From an uncultured Eggerthellaceae bacterium (lineage in GTDB: Bacteria; Actinomycetota; Coriobacteriia; Coriobacteriales; Eggerthellaceae): a DNA stretch of 64,000 nucleotides. Made by a program: the position numbers and the translations under genes. Numbering within the stretch: the first letter of the stretch is position 1; every line of letters starts with the position of its first letter. The notes below the pieces were generated by a model. That model was not told the DNA's origin. It saw nothing but the letters and a program-made list of their open reading frames with translations, and did not search any database. This document shows positions 18,498 to 27,900 of the stretch, in pieces. The stretch spans positions 248,001 through 312,000 of the forward strand of contig CAUDUM010000001.1 of NCBI GenBank assembly GCA_958452575.1, read 5' to 3'.

Positions 18498-19127
18498 ATG
18501 GAAACCAAGATCATCGACGCGTTCGGGCTGCAATGCCCCAAGCCGCTCGTGCTCGCCAAGAAGGAGCTCGACGCCGGCGTCACCGATCTCGCGGTGCAGG
18601 TGGACAACGAGACCGCCGTCAAGAACCTCACGCGCCTCGGCTCGAAGAAGGGCATGGCGGTGTCCGTGGACGCCATCGAGGGCGGCTGGCTCATCTCGTT
18701 CGCGCCCGGCGACGGCACGCAGGCAACCGACATCGCCATTCCCCAGGCCGCTCCCGCCGGCGCCGTGTGCGGTCCCAACGGCTGCGGCTACGCCGTCTTC
18801 GTCAACCACGACGCGGTGGGCGAGGGCGACCCCCAGCTCGGCCGCAATCTCGTGAAGATGGCGCTCTACACGCTCTCCGAGGCCGACGAGGTGCCCAGCT
18901 CGCTGCTGTTCATGAACGGAGGCGTCAAGCTCATCGCCGGCCCCGATGCCGAGCAGCAGTGCGTCGACAACGTCGCGGCCCTGCAGGAGAAGGGGACCGA
19001 GGTGCTCGTGTGCGGCACGTGCCTCAATTTCTTCGGCATCGGCGACGACCTCAAGGTCGGCGAGGTGTCCAACATGTACGATATCCTCGAGCGCATGCAC
19101 GAGGCCGCCAAGGTCATCACGCTGTAA
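18498..19127 (+). CDS. yedF: Selenium metabolism protein YedF (SirA-like/DsrE-like fusion)
   Basis: The 209-residue protein joins a TusA/SirA-like domain (residues 1-75, carrying the carrier cysteine C13 in LQCPKPLV) to a DsrE-like domain (~100-205, SSLLFMNGGVKLI and EVLVCGTCLNFFGI). This is the architecture of the YedF proteins that occur with selenium genes. The carrier cysteine probably hands selenium or sulfur from the upstream desulfurase towards SelD. The ATG at 18498 has a GGAGGAAAGGAG site; an in-frame ATG at 18432 lacks one. Confidence 0.9.
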   Translation: METKIIDAFGLQCPKPLVLAKKELDAGVTDLAVQVDNETAVKNLTRLGSKKGMAVSVDAIEGGWLISFAPGDGTQATDIAIPQAAPAGAVCGPNGCGYAVFVNHDAVGEGDPQLGRNLVKMALYTLSEADEVPSSLLFMNGGVKLIAGPDAEQQCVDNVAALQEKGTEVLVCGTCLNFFGIGDDLKVGEVSNMYDILERMHEAAKVITL

Positions 19128-19196
19128 GCGCGCCTGTTGCGGGACCGCGCGCCGGATCGCCGGCGCGCGGCTTTGAAGCGCGAGCAAGGGGGAGCG

Positions 19197-19475
19197 ATGC
19201 CCGTCTACGTCATAGCCTTCGAGTCGACGCATGCCGCGATGGCGGCCGAGGCGTCGCTTGGCGCTGTTCCCTCTGCGATGATCCCCACGCCGCGTCAGAT
19301 ATCGGCGAGCTGCGGGATGGCTCTCAGGGTTGAAACGGATGACGACGCTCAGGCATCGGCCCTGTTCAGCGCAATGGATGTTCCTTCCGGGCTCGCAGCC
19401 CTCTATCGTGAGGAGCCCTCCGAGTCCGCGACAACGAAAACGGCGCGCTACACGTTGGTGCAACGCGCCGTTTGA
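19197..19475 (+). CDS. DUF3343 putative Se/S carrier protein
   Basis: The 92-residue protein contains the family core IPTPRQISASCGMALRV (about residues 29-45). Its single conserved cysteine is the presumed selenium or sulfur carrier. The ATG at 19197 follows AAGGGGGAG. It is the third gene of the desulfurase-yedF-DUF3343 set and converges on selD with only 26 bp between stop codons. Its role as a Se carrier is inference from family co-occurrence. Confidence 0.82.
   Translation: MPVYVIAFESTHAAMAAEASLGAVPSAMIPTPRQISASCGMALRVETDDDAQASALFSAMDVPSGLAALYREEPSESATTKTARYTLVQRAV
19438..19473. terminator. Bidirectional terminator between DUF3343 gene and selD
   Basis: A perfect 10-bp stem (AAACGGCGCG at 19438-19447 with 19464-19473) lies inside the last codons of the DUF3343 gene. 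On the minus strand it is followed by TTTT-like sequence, and it can serve both convergent genes. Confidence 0.65.
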
Positions 19476-19501
19476 TCGTCCAGCGGTTCCGAAGGCATCC
19501 G

Positions 19502-20587
19502 CTAGCCGTCGATAAAGCGAATCGCTCCGGCTTCACCTGCCTCTATCGTACCGATGTGCGACGGGCGCCTGCCCGTCCTCCGTTCGAATTCGGCCTCGAA
19601 TTTGGTTGCGTCTTCGGGCGCCAATGCCACAAGCAGCCCGCCTGAGGTCTGCGGATCGCAGATGACGCCCATGCGGTTGTCGAACTCCTCGTCATCGAGG
19701 GCGCCCTGCCGCACGTAGGCCTCCGCCTCGTCCATGATCGAGAAGCAGCGGTTGGGGCGGCAGTAGGCGCAGGAAAGGTCCCAAACGCCTTCGAACAGGG
19801 GGAGCGCCGCGAAGTCGATCACGGCTTCGACGCCGCTCGCCTCGACCATCTCGTGCAGATGCCCCGCCAGGCCGAAGCCGGTGACGTCGGTGCAGGCGTG
19901 GACGTTCGCCGCGAGCATCGCCTCGCCGCCCGCTTTGTTGAGCTCCATCATCGACTCGATCGCGCCGCGCGCCGCGCCTTCCGTCATCGAGCCGATCTTG
20001 AGGGCGGCGCTCATGATGCCGGTGCCGAGCGGCTTGGTCAGATACAGCGCGTCTCCCGGACGCGCCCCCTCGTTGCGCACGAGCCGCCCGGGATCGACGG
20101 TGCCGAACACGGACAGGCCGTATTTCGGCTCGTCGTCGTCGATGGTGTGCCCGCCGGCGACGAACGCCCCCGCTTCGGCGACCGCATCGGCGCCGCCGCG
20201 CAGGATCTCGCCCGCGACGGTCGCGCCAAGCGAGCTATCGAGCGCGAGCAGGTTCAGCGCGACATGCGGCACCGCGCCCATCGCGAACACATCCGAGAGC
20301 GCGTTGGCGGCGGCGACGCGTCCGAATTCGTAGGGATCGTCAACGACGGGCGTGAAGAAGTCCACCGTGAGAACGGCGGCCAGCCCGTCGCGCAGGAGCC
20401 AGACGGCGGCGTCGTCGCTCGTCTCGAACCCCAGCAGCAACCGATCGGCGTCCCGCTTGGCGCCGAACTGCGATTTGGCAATGGTGCTCAGCACCGCTTC
20501 GAGGTCTCCCGGACCCCATTTCGCCGCTCAACCGCCCTTGGTCGTCAACGACGTCAGCTTGATCTGATCGGGCTTGCTATCGGCCAT
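19502..20587 (-). CDS. selD: Selenide, water dikinase SelD, itself a selenoprotein (Sec20)
   Basis: SelD makes selenophosphate from selenide and ATP. The gene starts at the ATG at 20587 (AAGGAGG site). After KLTSLTTKGG it meets an in-frame TGA at 20530-20528, then AAKWGPGDLEAVLS. In SelD the residue after TTKGG is the active-site Cys or Sec, so the TGA encodes Sec20. The full product is 361 residues. AIR-synthase-like motifs follow (DDAAVWLL, VDFFTPVVDDPYEFGRVAAA, DVTGFGLAGHL). A gene caller that stops at TGA would leave a 19-residue stub and an N-truncated 330-residue protein from 20494. A hairpin begins 10 nt after the TGA. The gene diverges from fdhA. Confidence 0.95.
20501..20530 (-). promoter_or_regulatory. 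UGA codon and SECIS-like hairpin of selD
   Basis: On the minus strand the TGA (20530-20528) is followed by a 6-bp stem, GGGGTC (20517-20512) with GACCTC (20506-20501), with loop CGGGA. The loop begins 16 nt after the UGA, a distance that fits bacterial SECIS elements. The loop has the usual unpaired guanines but not the GGUCU of the fdhA element. Confidence 0.7.
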
Positions 20588-20919
20588 CCGGCACCTCCTT
20601 CTCGTCTTGCGTGAGTATACTGCACCGTCTTGTTCCGGGGTCGGCCAATACGCGCATTCACGTTTTGCCTGCAAGTCGCACCGAGCGGGACGTAACCGTC
20701 GGCGAGCGGCGGGCAGGACGAATATCGACAACGCCCTCATCAGGCATAACAACCGCACACCGAGAAAAGTTTACAGAGGTATTACCCCGTTTGAACGACC
20801 GGTGCAAACTAAGGGCATCTTCAATTATTCGCGGTTGCTTTATGCTCAAAAGCCCAACTGCTGCGTCAGGGAAGGAGGTCTGAACCTATCGAGCGGAATC
20901 TACAAGGAGAGGAGTAGGA
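20588..20919. other. 332-bp divergent region between selD and fdhA
   Basis: I see no gene here. On the minus strand TATACT (20619-20614) is a candidate -10 for selD. On the plus strand TTTACA near 20770 and TATGCT at 20841-20846 are weak promoter-like hexamers for fdhA. A ribosome-site-like AAGGAGG occurs at 20872, and AAGGAGAGGAG directly precedes the fdhA ATG. Confidence 0.45.
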
Positions 20920-23900
20920 ATGGATCTTACCCGCAGGGGCTTCTTTAAAGCCGCGGGTGCCGCGTTCGCCATGACGATGGCGTTCGAGCTGACGTCCCAG
21001 ACGCCCGCGTACGCGGTCGAACCCAACGCCGAGTGGAAGCTTGTCAACACCGAGGAATGCACCAATATCTGCTGCTATTGCGCAGGTGGGTGCGGCTCCC
21101 TTTGCTCGGTGCGCGACGGAGAGCTCATCAACCTTGAGGGCGACCCGGATCATCCCATCAACCAGGGCGGCTTGTGCCCCAAGGGCGCCACGATGTTCCA
21201 GCTGCGCAACATCGTCGACCCCGAGACGCGCGAGATCGTCAAGAACCCCGACCGCGCCACCCGCCCCATGGTGCGCCGTCCCGGCGCCTCCCAGTGGGAG
21301 GAGATCACCTGGGATGACGCCGTCGCGGAGATCGCGCGCAAGGTCAAGGACACGCGCGACGCGACGTTCGTCGAGACCGAGAACGGCCTCACCGTTAACT
21401 ACACGCCGGGCATCGCGAGCCTCGGCGGCTCCCAGGAGAACTCCGAGGAGGAGTACCTCATCCTCAAAGCGATGCGCTCGCTGGGCATCATCGCCATCGA
21501 CAACCAGGCGCGTGTTTGACACGGCCCCACCGTCGCCGGTCTGGCGGCATCGTTTGGCCGTGGCTCCATGACCACGCATTGGTGCGATTTTCAAAACACC
21601 GACGTCATCATGAACATCGGTTCCAACAGCGTTGAGAACCATCCCGTCAGCGCCAAGTGGCTCAACAAGGCCCACGAGCGCGGCGCCAAGTGGATCGTCG
21701 TCGATCCCCGCTACACGCGCACGGCCGAGATGGCCGACATCTACTGCCCGATCCGCTCGGGCACCGACATCGCGTTCTACGGCGGCCTGTACAACTACAT
21801 CGTCGAGAACCTCATCGAGCCCAACCTCCAGAAGTACCTGGCGGGCGAGGAGGTTCCGGAGTACAACTTCTCCTACCTGTTGAACTACACCAACGCCAGC
21901 TACCTTCTGGATCCCGACTACTCGTTCGATCCTTCGACGGGCCTGTTCAGCGGCTGGAACGAGGACACGGGCACCTATGACGCGCACTCGTGGCATTACC
22001 AGGTGGAATCCGAGAGCACATGGGACACCTTCGGCGATTACTCTTGGGCCGTGGCTCCGGGCGTGCCAGAGTTCACGCCTCCCGTCGTCGAGCATCCGAG
22101 CCGCGACATGACGCTGCAGGATCCGATGTGCGTCTACCAGCAGTTCAAAAAGCACTACGACCGCTACGACATTCGCACCGTCTGCCGCATCTGCGGCATG
22201 GACGAGGCGATCCTGCGCGAGGTGTACGAGACCTACGCCTCCACGGCCGCTCCCGGCAAATCCGGCGTCATCCTGTACGCGCTCGGCCAGACGCAGCACA
22301 CCTACGGCGCGCAGAACACCCGCGCGATGAGCGTCCTGCAGCTGCTGCTCGGCAACGTCGGCGTGGCAGGCGGCGGCGTGGCGGCGCTGCGCGGCGAGCC
22401 CAACGTCCAGGGCGCGACCGACATGGGCATGCTCGTCAACGAGCATCCCGCCTACCTCAAGTGGCCCAACACGACCGGTCGTGCCAGCCTGCGCAAGTGG
22501 CTGGAAGGCGAGACCTACTCCGCCGGCTACTACACCAACAAGCCCAAATTCCTCATCTCGAGCCTCAAGGAATGGTTCGGCGACGCGGCCACCGTGGACA
22601 ACGACTACGGCTACGATTGGTGGCCCAAGGTACCCTCTGCCGTGGGCGATCAGGACTACACGCACATCTCCACCTTCGAGCTGATGAAGCAGGGCGTCAT
22701 CAAGGGCTACTTCTGCTGGGGCATGAACCCGTGCCATTCCGCCCCCAACGCGGGCAACGTGCGCCGCTCCATGGCCAACCTCGATTGGCTCGTCGTCGTC
22801 GACCAGGTCGAGACGGAGGCGGCCTCTTTCTGGAAAGCGCCCGACATGAACGCGGCCGAGATCGACACGACCGTCTACTTCCTGCCGTGCGCCCTCATCT
22901 ACGAGAAGCCCGGCACCATCCTCAACTCCGGCCGCTGGCTGCAGTGGCGCTACCAGGCCGTCGAGCCGTGGGACGAGGCCAAGCCCGACTACGACATCGT
23001 CGACAGGCTGTGGACCTCCATCGTCGATCTGTACAAGCAGGAGGGCGGCGCCAACCCCGCTCCCATCCTCAACACCAAATGGGACTACTACGTCGACGGC
23101 AAGATCGACCCGAGGCCGGTGTCGTGGGCGCTCAACGGCTACCGCATCGCCGGTTCGGACTGCAACACCACGAGCGCCGATCCCCATATCGACCTGCTGA
23201 GCGGCTACTCGCAGCTTGCCGCCGACGGCTCGACCGCGTGCGCGATGTGGATCTACTCGGGCTTCTGGACCAACAACGACGCCCCGCTCGATCCCGCGCA
23301 GCAGCCGATCGGCAGCCGCAATGCCGAGGACGACAGCGGCCTGGGCCTGTACTCCGACTGGGCGTACGCGTGGCCCAACAACCGCCGCATCCTGTACAAC
23401 CGCGCCTCGGCCGACCCCGAGGGCAAGCCGTGGAATCCCGACCGCGTGCTGGTCGAATGGACCGGCGACGAGTGGAACATGGTCGACGTGGGCGACTTCA
23501 CGTCGTCGAACAACGGCAAGCCGGTGCCCCCGAACAACAACGCGTTCTTCATGCTCTGGGAGCAGAACGCGCGCCTTGAGAGCTACGGCATGGTCGACGG
23601 CCCGCTACCCGAGCACTACGAGCCGTTCGAGAGCCCGCTTCCCGAAAACATCATGAACGGATCGCTCAACAACCCGGTTTACCTGGGCAAGGACTACGAG
23701 TCGACGGCGCAGGGCACCGTCGAGGAGTTCCCGTACGTCGCGACCACCTACTCGGTCACCGAGCATTGGCAGACCGGCGGCCAGTCCCGCGCCTGCCCGG
23801 CGCTCGTCGAGGCGATGCCCGCCCAGTTCGTCGAGATCTCCGAGGAGCTCGCTGCGGAGAAGGGCATCGAGGCCGGCGACAAGGTGCGCGTGTGGAACAA

Positions 23901-24123
23901 CCGCGGCTCGGTCGTCGTCGATACGGTGGTGACCAAGCGACTCAAACCCCTCACGGTGGACGGCAACATCCAGCATCTGGTGGGCCTGACGCACCACTTC
24001 GGCTGGGCCGGCGTGTTCGGCACGAGCGAGAGCATGGTGAACGACCTGACTCCCAACGTCGGCGATCCCAATTCGCAGACGCCCGAGTACAAGGCGTTCC
24101 TCGTGAACATCGAGAAGGCGTAG
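20920..24123 (+). CDS. fdhA: Selenocysteine-containing formate dehydrogenase, catalytic subunit
   Basis: This 1067-residue molybdopterin (or tungstopterin) enzyme oxidises formate to CO2. It begins with a Tat signal (TRRGFFKAAG, cleavage likely after TPAYA, ~residue 32), so it acts outside the membrane. A [4Fe-4S] site follows (ICCYCAGGCGSLC, then GGLCPKG). The frame meets TGA at 21517-21519 within NQARV-U-HGPTVAGLAASFG, the exact active-site context of selenocysteine formate dehydrogenases, giving Sec200. A SECIS hairpin follows. Downstream are SKWLNKAHERGAKWIVVDPR and a C-terminal dinucleotide-binding domain (GDKVRVWNNRG). fdhB follows after 16 bp. A naive annotation splits this gene into 199- and 851-residue pieces. 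Confidence 0.96.
21517..21563 (+). promoter_or_regulatory. UGA codon and bacterial SECIS element of fdhA
   Basis: After the UGA, CACGGCC (21520-21526) pairs with GGCCGTG (21556-21562). An upper 6-bp stem (21532-21537 with 21543-21548, one G-U pair) carries the loop GGTCT at 21538-21542. The loop lies 18 nt after the UGA. Loop sequence and spacing match, from memory, the SECIS of E. coli fdhF. It is the site for SelB. Confidence 0.93.
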
Positions 24124-24139
24124 GGGAGGTGTTGGAACC

Positions 24140-25069
24140 ATGACCGAGATGGCAATCTACTACGATTCCTCCAAGTGCACCGCCTGCAAGGGGTGCCAGG
24201 TCGCCTGCAAATGCTGGAACGACCTGCCTTCGCCGACGGGGCTCAACGAGAACAAGTTCAGCGGATCCTATCAGAATCCGCCCGACCTCAACGGCATGAC
24301 GCGCCTGATCATGACGTTCTCCGAGGAGAACGGCGGATCCAAGGGCGTCCAGTGGGCGTTCGGCCGCCGCGCATGCCAGCACTGCACCGACGCGGCGTGC
24401 GTGAGCATCTGCCCGGGCGGCGCGCTCACGCATAACGAGGAGACCGGCTTCGTCGAGGTCGACGAGGCCAAGTGCATCGGCTGCCAGTACTGCTCTTCGG
24501 CGTGCCCGTTCGACGTCCCGCGCTACCAGGCGGGGCTCGACACCAAGGTCAGCAAGTGCACGGGATGCCCGGACCGCGTGGCGCAGGGCCTGGCCCCCGC
24601 GTGCGTGACCACCTGCCAGCCCGAGGCGCTCAAGTTCGGCCAGCGCGAGGAGATGATCCAGCTCGCCAACGAGCGCGTCGAGTGGCTGCACGACCATGGC
24701 TACACCGACGCGGTCGTCTACGGCGCCGACGAGCTCGGCGGCCTCCACGTGATCCAGGTGTTCAAGTACGGCATCGAGGCCCACGGCCAGATCAAGGATC
24801 CGGAGGTGCCCGCGGCGGCGACGCTCACCAACCTGATGAAGCCCGTCACCGGCGTCCTCACCGGCGTGACGGTCGCCGGCCTCGCCGCGATGTTCGCCCT
24901 GGGCATCGGCTATTCGCGCCGCAAGCTAGCGTACAACCCCGAGACCCAAGATACCGTCGACGCCGACACCGGCGAGGTCGTCAAGCACGGCGACGGCCAA
25001 GACGAGCTGACGGTCAAGGAGCACATCTTCGAGAACATCGGCAAGGGGAAGGGAGGCGACGATGAGTAG
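24140..25069 (+). CDS. fdhB: Formate dehydrogenase iron-sulfur subunit (FdnH/FdoH-like)
   Basis: This 309-residue electron-transfer subunit has four [4Fe-4S] motifs: CTACKGCQVACKCW, CQHCTDAACVSICPGG, CIGCQYCSSACPFD and CTGCPDRVAQGLAPACVTTC. One C-terminal membrane helix (about residues 235-255, GVTVAGLAAMFALGIGY) anchors it. It passes electrons from FdhA to the cytochrome b subunit. No signal peptide is present, so it is probably exported with FdhA by the Tat route, as known for FdnGH. It overlaps fdhC by 8 bp. Confidence 0.94.
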   Translation: MTEMAIYYDSSKCTACKGCQVACKCWNDLPSPTGLNENKFSGSYQNPPDLNGMTRLIMTFSEENGGSKGVQWAFGRRACQHCTDAACVSICPGGALTHNEETGFVEVDEAKCIGCQYCSSACPFDVPRYQAGLDTKVSKCTGCPDRVAQGLAPACVTTCQPEALKFGQREEMIQLANERVEWLHDHGYTDAVVYGADELGGLHVIQVFKYGIEAHGQIKDPEVPAAATLTNLMKPVTGVLTGVTVAGLAAMFALGIGYSRRKLAYNPETQDTVDADTGEVVKHGDGQDELTVKEHIFENIGKGKGGDDE

Positions 25070-25832
25070 CACCGTTAAGGTCTCGCCCGAGCAGGCCCAG
25101 AAGAACCAAGAGTTCCTCGAGGGCCAGCGCGCATCGGGCAACGTGCGCTACATCAAGCGCCATTCCAAGCAGGCGCGCATCACCCATGATGTGACGATCA
25201 TCTGCTGCATCCTGCTGTGCATCAGCGGCCTGTTCGTCTTCGTCCCGCCGCTGACCCAGGCGATCGGCCCGGATGCGGTCTTCGCCATCCGCATGTCGCA
25301 CCGCGTCATCGGCGTCGTGTTCGTCGTGGTGCCGCTCGTCAGCGCTATCCTCGCGCCCAAGGGCGTGGCGCACATCTTCAAGAACCTGTTCGCCAAGTGG
25401 GATTCCGACGACAAGAAGTGGATGGCGCTGTTCTTCCCGTACCTGTTCATGGCCAAGTGGATCCACATGCCCGACCAGCGCGAGGTCAAGTCCGGCCAGC
25501 GCTTCGCCGACGGCATGCTGTGGCTCGCCGGCCTGATCATGGCGGTCACGGGCGTGATCCTGCTTCTGGGATCGACGGTGGTCGACCTGCCCGGCGGCCT
25601 GCATGGCGTCATGCTGTTCCTACATGATCTGGGCTTCTTGATCATCTGCGTCTTCGGCCTGGCCCACATCTTCCTGGGCGCGGGCATCTTCCAGCCCTAC
25701 CGCGGCACGCACAAGCTCATGTTCGGCAACGGCATGGTCTCCGAGTCCGACGCCCTGTACCATTGGGGCCACTGGGCGCGCGAGGAGATCGAGTCCGGCG
25801 AGAACGTGGTCGAGGTCAAGGCCAAGAAGTAG
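25062..25832 (+). CDS. fdhC: Formate dehydrogenase cytochrome b556 subunit (FdnI/FdoI-like)
   Basis: This 256-residue membrane subunit has four hydrophobic helices: IICCILLCISGLFVF, VIGVVFVVVPLVSAIL, LAGLIMAVTGVILLLG and FLIICVFGLAHIFLGAG. Histidines in MSHRVIG and LHDLG/LAHIF positions could bind two haems. It delivers electrons to menaquinone. The ATG overlaps the end of fdhB (ATGAGTAG). The last part (RGTHKLMFGNGMVSESDALY HWGHW region) is typical of FdoI. It is the final structural gene of the fdhABC operon. Confidence 0.92.
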   Translation: MSSTVKVSPEQAQKNQEFLEGQRASGNVRYIKRHSKQARITHDVTIICCILLCISGLFVFVPPLTQAIGPDAVFAIRMSHRVIGVVFVVVPLVSAILAPKGVAHIFKNLFAKWDSDDKKWMALFFPYLFMAKWIHMPDQREVKSGQRFADGMLWLAGLIMAVTGVILLLGSTVVDLPGGLHGVMLFLHDLGFLIICVFGLAHIFLGAGIFQPYRGTHKLMFGNGMVSESDALYHWGHWAREEIESGENVVEVKAKK

Positions 25833-25849
25833 CCGTATCGCATCTTCGA

Positions 25850-25967
25850 GGGCTGGCCGGGTTCGATCGGGCCAGCCCCTTGCGCGGCGCCCATCGGCTC
25901 ACGGATGCGGATGGGCGCTCCGCAAGGGATCGAAAGCGGGAAGGACGCGCCACAATCGCGCCTTCCC
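25850..25967 (+). promoter_or_regulatory. Three consecutive hairpins between fdhC and fdhE
   Basis: Hairpin 1 pairs 25850-25858 with 25870-25878. Hairpin 2 pairs 25887-25895 with 25910-25918 and is extended by CCCTTGCG (25877-25884) with CGCAAGGG (25921-25928). Hairpin 3 pairs 25938-25944 and 25946-25949 with 25957-25967. Hairpins 1 and 2 share bases 25877-25878. No long U-tract follows. They may lower expression of fdhE relative to fdhABC, stabilise the upstream mRNA, or act as an attenuator. Confidence 0.6.
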
Positions 25968-25992
25968 CTCGGACAACGGGGGAGGATCTTCC

Positions 25993-26913
25993 ATGAACAT
26001 AAAGGCAATCGATGCGGCCATCGCGGCCTACCGGGACGGCCTCGACGCCTCCGACGCCTCGCGGCTCGCGCTGTTCCGCGAGCTGTGGGGAGCGCAGGAT
26101 GCGATCGCGCAGGAGCTCGGCGAGGGGTCGGCGTGGCGTGTTCCCTCGACCCAGTCCCTGATCGATGCGCTCCAATCGGGAGCCACCGTCCTTTCCGTCA
26201 GCCCCGTGCGCATCGATCCCGCGCTGCACGGCAAGGCCATCGAACGCCTCGTGCGCTGCATGGATTACCAGGGCGCGCTCGCACCGGAGGCGTCCGCGGC
26301 GCTCGCGGGCGTCGATTGGGCCAAGGTCGTCGGGTCCCCCGTCCTGCAGAACGCGGGGGCGCAGCCCGGAGCGTGGCTCGAGGACTTCCAGGGAGCCTGC
26401 GCCTCGCTCGGCATGGACGAGACGTCGGCGCGCATGGCGACCTTGCTCGCTTCGCTCGCTCTGCGTCCGTTTTTGGAACAACCCGCGCAGCGCGCCCTCA
26501 AGGCGATCGCGGATGCCGGCATCGATCAGCGCCGCTTCACGACGTGCCCGGTCTGCGGATGCGAGCCCGCCGTCGCGCGGGTTGCCGGCGGCGCCGCCAC
26601 CAAGGGCCGCCCGCGCACGCTTTGGTGCGGGCAGTGCGGAGCGGTGTGGGAGTTCGAGCGCGTCCGCTGCGTGCGGTGCGGCACGCGCAATCAGGGGCAT
26701 TTGCACTATCACAGCATCGAGGGCGATGACGCCCATCGGATCCAATCGTGCGACGAGTGCGGCGGCTACATCCGTTCCGTCTTCGAGGAGGACGAGCTGC
26801 AGCTTGCCCCGTTCAGCTTCGAGGTCGAGGACGTCGTGATGGCGCGCTTGGACGCTATCGCCGCGGATCCCTCCATCGCTGGTGGAGCTTCGGTGCATAA
26901 AGGGGAGGAATAG
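25993..26913 (+). CDS. fdhE: Formate dehydrogenase maturation protein FdhE
   Basis: The 306-residue protein has the FdhE zinc/rubredoxin-like fingers in the second half: CPVCGCEPAVARV, CGQCGAVWEFERVRCVRCG and CDECGGYIRS. The length matches E. coli FdhE (309). FdhE is a cytoplasmic accessory protein needed to activate Tat-exported formate dehydrogenases. The ATG follows GGGGGAGGATC. Its place after fdhABC supports the call. Confidence 0.9.
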   Translation: MNIKAIDAAIAAYRDGLDASDASRLALFRELWGAQDAIAQELGEGSAWRVPSTQSLIDALQSGATVLSVSPVRIDPALHGKAIERLVRCMDYQGALAPEASAALAGVDWAKVVGSPVLQNAGAQPGAWLEDFQGACASLGMDETSARMATLLASLALRPFLEQPAQRALKAIADAGIDQRRFTTCPVCGCEPAVARVAGGAATKGRPRTLWCGQCGAVWEFERVRCVRCGTRNQGHLHYHSIEGDDAHRIQSCDECGGYIRSVFEEDELQLAPFSFEVEDVVMARLDAIAADPSIAGGASVHKGEE

Positions 26914-27095
26914 CGCGAGGCTTCTACGAATGACGTGCGTATGGAAGCGCATCGACGCGACTGGCGAGATCTTTGCTGTCGATGCGAATATGCGCAACGC
27001 TGCATGCTCGGATGCCTAATTTTGGAGTACGGAAGATCTGTTAGACGCTGAATCAGAACACGGGGAAATTCGATCAGGAGAGAGGAATCCAAACC

Positions 27096-27848
27096 ATGGC
27101 GAAAGTGGAATATTGTCTGACCGGGCAGACTGCCTCTCCCGAGCGGCCGATCCGCATCTTCCTCAACGGCGTTCCCGTCGCCGTGAGCCAAGGCAGCCCT
27201 CACGGGCTCTCCGAGCTTGCGATAGGCTATCTTCTCGCAGAAGGCTTGATCGCTGAGCGCGATGGCCTCGTCTCTGTTCGCGAAGATGCCGCCGTCAGCG
27301 CGGTTTATGTCGAGAGCGACGAATCCGTCGATGCCTCCTATACGCCGCTGCATCGGGTGACTTCTTCCGGGTGCGCGCAGTCCGCTCTTTTGCGTGGAGT
27401 GGAGATTCCCGCGCCGTCCCCCTTGGTCACTGCGTCGGTGTTCGACCCTGATAACCTGCTTTCCCAGATGGATTCCCTTTGCCGCAAGAGTCCGCGCCGC
27501 AACACGGGCGAATGCGTTCACGGTTGCGGCGTCGGGGATGCCGTGAGCGCCGATTTGATCATGGTGAGGGAGGACATCGGCCGCCATAACGCCATGGACA
27601 AGCTCATCGGCCAAGCGTGGCTTGACCGCATCGGTCTTTCGGACAAGGCGCTTTTCATCACCGGCCGCATCAGCACCGAGATGGCGCTCAAGGCCTACCG
27701 TGCAGGGTGCCCGGTGCTCGTGTCGCGCAAATCCGCCACCGACGATGCCGCATGTCGCGCCGCGGCCCTTGGCATCACGCTCATCTCGCATTGCCGCGAT
27801 GGTTCGTTGCGCGTTCTCAGCCACCCCGACCGCATCGTCGAAAGCTAA
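27096..27848 (+). CDS. fdhD: Formate dehydrogenase sulfurtransferase FdhD
   Basis: FdhD moves sulfur from a desulfurase to the molybdenum cofactor of formate dehydrogenase. The 250-residue protein shows IFLNGVPVAVSQGSPHGLSE, VTSSGCAQ (a single cysteine where E. coli has a CxxC loop), ECVHGCGVG and the signature REDIGRHNAMDKLIGQA. The ATG at 27096 follows AGGAGAGAGG. A 182-bp gap separates it from fdhE, so it may have its own promoter, though none is clear. It ends the selenium/formate island. Confidence 0.92.
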   Translation: MAKVEYCLTGQTASPERPIRIFLNGVPVAVSQGSPHGLSELAIGYLLAEGLIAERDGLVSVREDAAVSAVYVESDESVDASYTPLHRVTSSGCAQSALLRGVEIPAPSPLVTASVFDPDNLLSQMDSLCRKSPRRNTGECVHGCGVGDAVSADLIMVREDIGRHNAMDKLIGQAWLDRIGLSDKALFITGRISTEMALKAYRAGCPVLVSRKSATDDAACRAAALGITLISHCRDGSLRVLSHPDRIVES

Positions 27849-27900
27849 CGTTCGCTTGGCGCCTCCGCTTTGACGCCGTTCGTCGCACCATCGCTTTTGA

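Noticed and set aside
21517..21519. Apparent nonsense mutation splitting fdhA
   Set aside because: The TGA is at the Sec position, a SECIS hairpin follows, the frame is unchanged and the full Sec machinery is adjacent.
20866..23187. 773-residue open frame on the minus strand
   Set aside because: It is the antisense shadow of fdhA. Its His/Val/Asp-rich composition is typical of GC-rich antisense frames and it has no motifs.
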